This document shows, piece after piece, positions 31,978 through 35,884 of a stretch of 35,884 bases of DNA; positions within the stretch are counted from its first letter, which is position 1, and the number at the start of each line of letters is the position of its first letter. Below the pieces are notes generated by a model, which worked only from the letters and a program-made list of their open reading frames with translations, ran no database searches and was not told the origin of the DNA. Source of the DNA: Klebsiella indica (GTDB taxonomy: Bacteria > Pseudomonadota > Gammaproteobacteria > Enterobacterales > Enterobacteriaceae). The translations under genes were made by a program, and so were the position numbers. Where the stretch lies: NCBI RefSeq assembly GCF_005860775.1, contig NZ_VCHQ01000040.1:1-35884 (forward strand). Direction: 5' to 3'.

Positions 31978-34701
31978 GTGAATACTATAACGACCCCAGA
32001 GCGTGAGGCGTGTCATGACATTGACATTATTGATCTCCAGTCCTCGACTTTTGTCCTGGATAATGGATTGACTGTCATTGTCTATGAAAATCATGAAGCA
32101 CCATTGGTTTCTTTAAACCTCGTTTACAAGGTTGGCTCAAAAGATGAAGTGCCCGGAAAAACAGGATTTGCCCATTTATTTGAGCATTTAATGTTTGAGG
32201 GGAGCGAAAATGCGCCTGGACCATTTATTAATTATATGTTCCAGGCCGGAGCCTCGAATTTAAATGCGACAACAGGACAGGATCGGACAACCTATTTTGA
32301 AACGGTTCCTGTCGGTTCCCTGGATTATGCCTTATTTCTGGAATCCGATCGGATGGGGCATTTTTATTCAAGAATCAACCAGGTCGCGTTAGATCAACAG
32401 CGGCGGGTGGTATTGAATGAGAAGCTGGAAACCGAAAGTGGTGTGTATGGCAAATTGTTCGGCTACCGGATAAAAGGCTGCTATCCCCCGGAGCATCCTT
32501 ATTCGCATACGGTGATCGGCGAAGTGGAAGATCTGCAACAGGCGACGCTGGAAGATGTTCGCCACTGGTTCCGCACCTATTATACGCCGACAAATGCGGT
32601 CCTGACCCTGGCTGGCGATATTGATGTCGCCACCGCCAGGGAAAAGGTGACTCAATGGTTTGGTGCTATTCCTGGCGGTACCCCGTTGGTGAAACAAGCG
32701 GCATGGGTGCCTGATATCCCCTGGGGACGGCGTGATGTTTTCCAGGCTCCGGTACAAAATGGCAGTCTGCATCTTTACTGGAATATCCCGCCTTACGGGC
32801 ATACCGACAGCACTTTACTTTCGATGGTAGCGACGTTACTGGCATCGGGCATGACATCGCCGCTGGTTAAACGTCTGGTGTATGAAGAGAAAGTGGCCAG
32901 TTCAGTGTCCACCTCGCTGGAGTATGCCGAGCTGGTGAGCCAGTTTGTGGTTAGCGTGTCGTTGGTCGGGGATGCCTCTTTCCGGGATATTGAACGGATT
33001 GTGGATGAAGAGCTACAGCGCTTTTTATTAACGCCGCCGGATGAAGCATTACTGCAACGTACTAAAAATCAACAACTGGTTGGATTCTCCTCGGCCTGTA
33101 AAACGTTATCGCCGGTGGCGGATATTCTGACCACCAGCCAGGTGACGTTGGGACGCGCCGATGGATATCGCGCGGTGCTGGCGGATATTAAAGCCGCGAC
33201 CGGGGCGCAATTGCAGGATGTGGTGCGTCGCTGGTTACTGCGCAATCGCTATACTCTTGACATGGTGCCATTCCCGGCGACCAGCGTGAGCGAAACCACG
33301 GCTTCACGGGCGGAGTTTCCGGATATTCTGCCGCCTAAACCGGTCGTTTTACCAGAGCTGGAACATGCCAGGTTAAAAAATGGTATGAAGGTGACGCTGG
33401 CGCGACGGGCTTCCCATCCTTCGGTGACACTGGAGATGGTCATGTCGAGTGGGTTTGACGGTGAGGCAGGAGTGGCTGCGTTAACCTGCGCGTTGATCAA
33501 CCAATCTGGCGTTGGCGAGACGGATGCCTTTGCGTTTAGCTCCGCCTTACATGATGCTCATGCGTTGATCGATGTTATGCACCTGGAACAGATGACCAGA
33601 GCGTCGCTAAGTTGTCCGGCTAATACGCTGGGCTCCGCGGTGGCACTATTGGGCGACCGGTTACGGCGTACCACGATTCTGGAGGAAGACTTCACCCGCC
33701 AGCGCACTGTCCGTCTCGATGACATTTTGGATCAACAAAATAGCGCGGAGGCGATGATCCACCGGATTTTACCGGCGCTGATGTATCCGCAAGGGCATCC
33801 TTACTGCGTACCGGGAGGAAATAGCCTGACGTATAACGCACTGGAGAATATGTCTTTTTCACAGATTCTCTCTTGCCAGCGCCAGTTATTTGTGCCTGAA
33901 AGCGGGCAGATTATGGTGGTCGGTGATACGACGCTTACCGAGATTGTCGTGCTGCTTGACGAGGCATTAGGGGAGTGGCACGAAGAAGGAGTGCGGGCAG
34001 AGAAAACCGCGTTGTCTGTGATAGCCCCTCGCGGACGTCCACAGGTTTTCCTGATCGACAATAAAGGCACCGGTCAGTCGTTGATCGCCGCAGCCAGTTT
34101 GATTCCTGGTGTTGAATGGGATCAGGAAGCGCTCTTTTTCCTGGCCAACGAAATTTTCGCCGATGGATTTTCTTCGCGCATCAATCAGAACTTACGCGAA
34201 GAGAAAAACTGGTCTTATGGGGTGAATGGCATGCTCATTAATGAGCGTGGCTCCCGTGTTCATTGTGTGATGACTGCGGTACAAACGGATCGAACCGTTG
34301 ATGCGATCCGTGAAATACACCAGGAATATGTTGCGCTGAATGGGGAAAAACCGATCACCGAGGCGGAACTGGAACAGATCCGCAATCAGATCCTGTTGCG
34401 TTTTATTGCTTCTGCTGAAGGGCCAAACGGTCTGTTAGGGCTACTGGCACATATCCAGAATCTCGGTCTGACGGAGGAATACTGGCAGCATTATCAGGAA
34501 CAACTGGCTGGTGCGGATCTCCAGCAGGTGAACAGGATGGCGCAGCAATGTTTCCGTCCTGACGGGTTAACCTGGGTGATTGCCGGTGATTTAGCACTGA
34601 TTGCTGAGGATATTAAGACGATGATGCCTGATGCGGTTGTCGTGAAGGGCAATGGCGACAGCTTATTTTGTGCTGAGCCAGTGAATTCGCCTGATATCTA
34701 A
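31978..34701 (+). CDS. M16 (pitrilysin/PqqL-like) zinc protease lacking a signal peptide
   Basis: 907 residues, two M16 halves. The first has the inverted zinc motif H66-L-F-E69-H70 with the third ligand at E148 (RRVVLNEKLE), and the partner region TGFAHLFEHLMFEGSENAPG. The second half keeps the fold (LKNGMKVTLARRASHPSVTLE) but lacks HxxEH, as in pitrilysin-type enzymes. M16 proteases of known import systems (FusC, PqqL) are periplasmic. Here the GTG start at 31978 is followed by MNTITTPEREACHDID, with no hydrophobic segment, and an in-frame stop lies just upstream, so export by Sec is not supported. It probably degrades the imported substrate in the cytoplasm. It is co-transcribed with the receptor. 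Confidence 0.88.
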   Translation: MNTITTPEREACHDIDIIDLQSSTFVLDNGLTVIVYENHEAPLVSLNLVYKVGSKDEVPGKTGFAHLFEHLMFEGSENAPGPFINYMFQAGASNLNATTGQDRTTYFETVPVGSLDYALFLESDRMGHFYSRINQVALDQQRRVVLNEKLETESGVYGKLFGYRIKGCYPPEHPYSHTVIGEVEDLQQATLEDVRHWFRTYYTPTNAVLTLAGDIDVATAREKVTQWFGAIPGGTPLVKQAAWVPDIPWGRRDVFQAPVQNGSLHLYWNIPPYGHTDSTLLSMVATLLASGMTSPLVKRLVYEEKVASSVSTSLEYAELVSQFVVSVSLVGDASFRDIERIVDEELQRFLLTPPDEALLQRTKNQQLVGFSSACKTLSPVADILTTSQVTLGRADGYRAVLADIKAATGAQLQDVVRRWLLRNRYTLDMVPFPATSVSETTASRAEFPDILPPKPVVLPELEHARLKNGMKVTLARRASHPSVTLEMVMSSGFDGEAGVAALTCALINQSGVGETDAFAFSSALHDAHALIDVMHLEQMTRASLSCPANTLGSAVALLGDRLRRTTILEEDFTRQRTVRLDDILDQQNSAEAMIHRILPALMYPQGHPYCVPGGNSLTYNALENMSFSQILSCQRQLFVPESGQIMVVGDTTLTEIVVLLDEALGEWHEEGVRAEKTALSVIAPRGRPQVFLIDNKGTGQSLIAAASLIPGVEWDQEALFFLANEIFADGFSSRINQNLREEKNWSYGVNGMLINERGSRVHCVMTAVQTDRTVDAIREIHQEYVALNGEKPITEAELEQIRNQILLRFIASAEGPNGLLGLLAHIQNLGLTEEYWQHYQEQLAGADLQQVNRMAQQCFRPDGLTWVIAGDLALIAEDIKTMMPDAVVVKGNGDSLFCAEPVNSPDI

Positions 34702-34779
34702 GGTTCTGGTTAATACTGAGCAGGGACGCTCAGATACTGCGCCCGTCGTCTGACGGCAAAAGAAGGCATGGCCAGCGAG

Positions 34780-35304
34780 TTACTTCATATTTTCCCGGCA
34801 ATACAACATGGCACGCGTGAGATATATTTCGATATCATTCATCGATACGCTGAGTCTGGCGGCGATCTCGGCATGTGTCAGACCTTCCACTCTGCTGAGA
34901 TGTAATGGGATGCGATACTGTTCCGGCAGTTTTTCCAGTATGCTCGTCATCCGGTTTCGTTCTGCTTTATCGGCTTCACTCTCACTCTCGTTATCGGATG
35001 CATAATCATAGTTATCAAACATATGTAATGTCCCGATAAGTAACCGTTCACGGCATTTTTCTATGCGTAAATAATCTGTCGAAGTATGTAATGCCAGACG
35101 AATAAGCGCATTGCGTATTTCCGTATCGCTTTTAATATCGTTTGCTGATTTTAAAAATTGATTGTAAAGATGCTGACTGAGCGTTTGCGCAACACGGTGA
35201 GAGCCTGTGCGGTAGGCCATAATGCGCAGGAGCAGGGGATGCAATTCAGCATAAATGTCACTTATATGCTTAGTGGGGTGGGAATGATTGCGACTGACTT
35301 CCAT
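34780..35304 (-). CDS. degenerate ECF sigma-factor paralogue
   Basis: 174 residues, paralogous to the sigma factor at 19686-20198: shared YRTGS, then AQ-L-Q-x-Y, STDYLRIEKCRERLL and the region 4 block LSRVEGLTHAEIAARLSVS. Region 2 has drifted: the core-binding segment AQDLTQDMYFRIL of the paralogue reads AQTLSQHLYNQFL here, losing the conserved acidic residues. An acidic insert (ASDNESESEADKAERN) lies between the regions. It may still recognise the same -35 element through region 4 while binding core polymerase poorly, so a competing or modulating role is possible, as is a weak sigma factor. GGGAC lies about 7 bases before the ATG. Convergent with the M16 gene. Confidence 0.75.
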   Translation of the reverse strand: MEVSRNHSHPTKHISDIYAELHPLLLRIMAYRTGSHRVAQTLSQHLYNQFLKSANDIKSDTEIRNALIRLALHTSTDYLRIEKCRERLLIGTLHMFDNYDYASDNESESEADKAERNRMTSILEKLPEQYRIPLHLSRVEGLTHAEIAARLSVSMNDIEIYLTRAMLYCRENMK

Positions 35305-35359
35305 AACGATGTCCCGTAAGCAGAAACGCTGATAACTGATGCTAACCGGGGTAGAATAT

Positions 35360-35390
35360 AAAAACTATTTTTAAAAGTATAATAGTTTTT
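35360..35390. other. AT-rich inverted repeat upstream of the second ECF gene
   Basis: AAAAACTAT (35360-35368) and ATAGTTTTT (35382-35390) form a perfect 9-bp inverted repeat with a 13-base spacer, 56-86 bases upstream of the sigma-like start. It could be a bidirectional terminator, having T-runs on both strands, or an operator. Confidence 0.45.
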
Positions 35391-35502
35391 CATCAGTTCA
35401 GATATGCAGAAAATGGCATAAACCCGTGTATCGTTGTTTTGAGGCTGGGTGGCTGCAGGTAAAAAAAGAGAGATTGACGTTGTGGTGGTTATGCCTGCAG
35501 TA

Positions 35503-35884
35503 GGCTTTGTTGAATAAATCAGATTTGAGGCGAGTCTTCCTGTAACAGCTCACTGTTCAGGCAATGCGCACGCTTTCTGGCATACCCGCCTTCGTCATTT
35601 TGTTCAGTGCACGCACCAGCGCCAAAGCCTCTGCAACCTGACCGTCGTAGTCCCGTAGCGCCAGCGAACCGCCTAACAACTGCTTTACCCTGTACATTGC
35701 CGTTTCGGCTATTGAGCGACGATTATAATCTGTCGTCCATTTCCACCGGGCATTGCTCCCGCTCAGCCGTTGATTTGCCACTGCACGGTTTCGGTCCGCA
35801 TATTCACCCGGCCAGTAACCCGCGCCTTTCCGGGGAGGGATAAGTGCACTGATTTTCATCCGACGCAGTTCGTCGTGGCATAAC
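35503..35884 (-). mobile_element. IS903-like (IS5 family) insertion sequence, partial, inverted relative to the left copy
   Basis: Begins with the terminal repeat GGCTTTGTTGAATAAATC at 35503-35520 and is the reverse complement of 3-384 as far as I can compare. Only the 3' part is inside the window. With the left copy it frames everything between. Confidence 0.92.
35557..35884 (-). CDS. IS903-type transposase, C-terminal part (right copy)
   Basis: The frame enters from the window edge and stops at 35557. The last 100 residues are identical to the left copy, including the YNRRSIAETAMYRVK motif with the catalytic Glu. The 5' part and start codon are outside the window. Confidence 0.9.
   Translation of the reverse strand, partial: LCHDELRRMKISALIPPRKGAGYWPGEYADRNRAVANQRLSGSNARWKWTTDYNRRSIAETAMYRVKQLLGGSLALRDYDGQVAEALALVRALNKMTKAGMPESVRIA

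Overview
The window is accessory DNA from an enterobacterium (Enterobacterales, probably Enterobacteriaceae). IS903-type and IS3-family insertion sequences, Fur-type operators, an OpdA-like oligopeptidase, a YbiC/HcxB-like dehydrogenase, a YncE-like propeller protein and a class II microcin gene all point that way. I cannot fix the genus or say whether this is plasmid or chromosome. Both ends lie inside the same IS903-like element in opposite orientation (1-384 and 35503-35884), so the window is either the inside of a ~35 kb composite-transposon-like unit or an assembly contig that broke in a repeat. There are no rRNA or tRNA genes and no CRISPR array.

Region A (about 500-10900, GC-rich) is an APC amino-acid permease followed by a sulfonate/cysteate utilisation cluster. 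A NitT/TauT/SsuT-type ABC importer runs leftward (binding protein, ATPase, permease). Divergently run an LDH2/MDH2-family dehydrogenase, then a tightly coupled operon: CuyA-like L-cysteate sulfo-lyase, Asp/Glu-type (probably cysteate) racemase, and a second TauABC-like importer. A likely logic is import of a sulfonated amino acid, racemisation, then C-S cleavage releasing sulfite, pyruvate and ammonia.

Region B (about 10900-17450) is a mosaic. It holds a secreted YncE-like beta-propeller protein with a good Fur box upstream, and a DUF1272 zinc-finger-like protein whose 3' end runs into an IS3 remnant. An AT-rich island transcribed leftward follows: a class II microcin precursor, an overlapping two-TM immunity candidate, and a frameshifted, IS-truncated gene resembling the MchC/MceJ microcin-modification family. 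Beyond these lie a possible integrase tail and an IS407-group IS3 element. No microcin exporter is present.

Region C (17554-35304) looks like one elaborate TonB-dependent import locus: an OpdA-like M3 oligopeptidase, an ECF sigma factor, a miniature FecR-like anti-sigma protein, two SbmA/YddA-type ABC transporters with fused ATPase domains, a thioredoxin fused to a long helical domain, ExbB-ExbD-TonB, a transducer-type TonB-dependent receptor with an N-terminal STN domain, a pitrilysin-like M16 protease with no signal peptide, and a second, degenerate ECF sigma paralogue. It recalls protease-associated import systems (FusABCD, YddA-YddB-PqqL). It differs in carrying its own energiser, its own sigma regulation, two cytosolic peptidases and a cytosolic thioredoxin fusion. 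I infer uptake of a peptide, small protein or peptide-metallophore, reduction and full degradation in the cytoplasm. This locus and the microcin are the most promising undescribed systems here.
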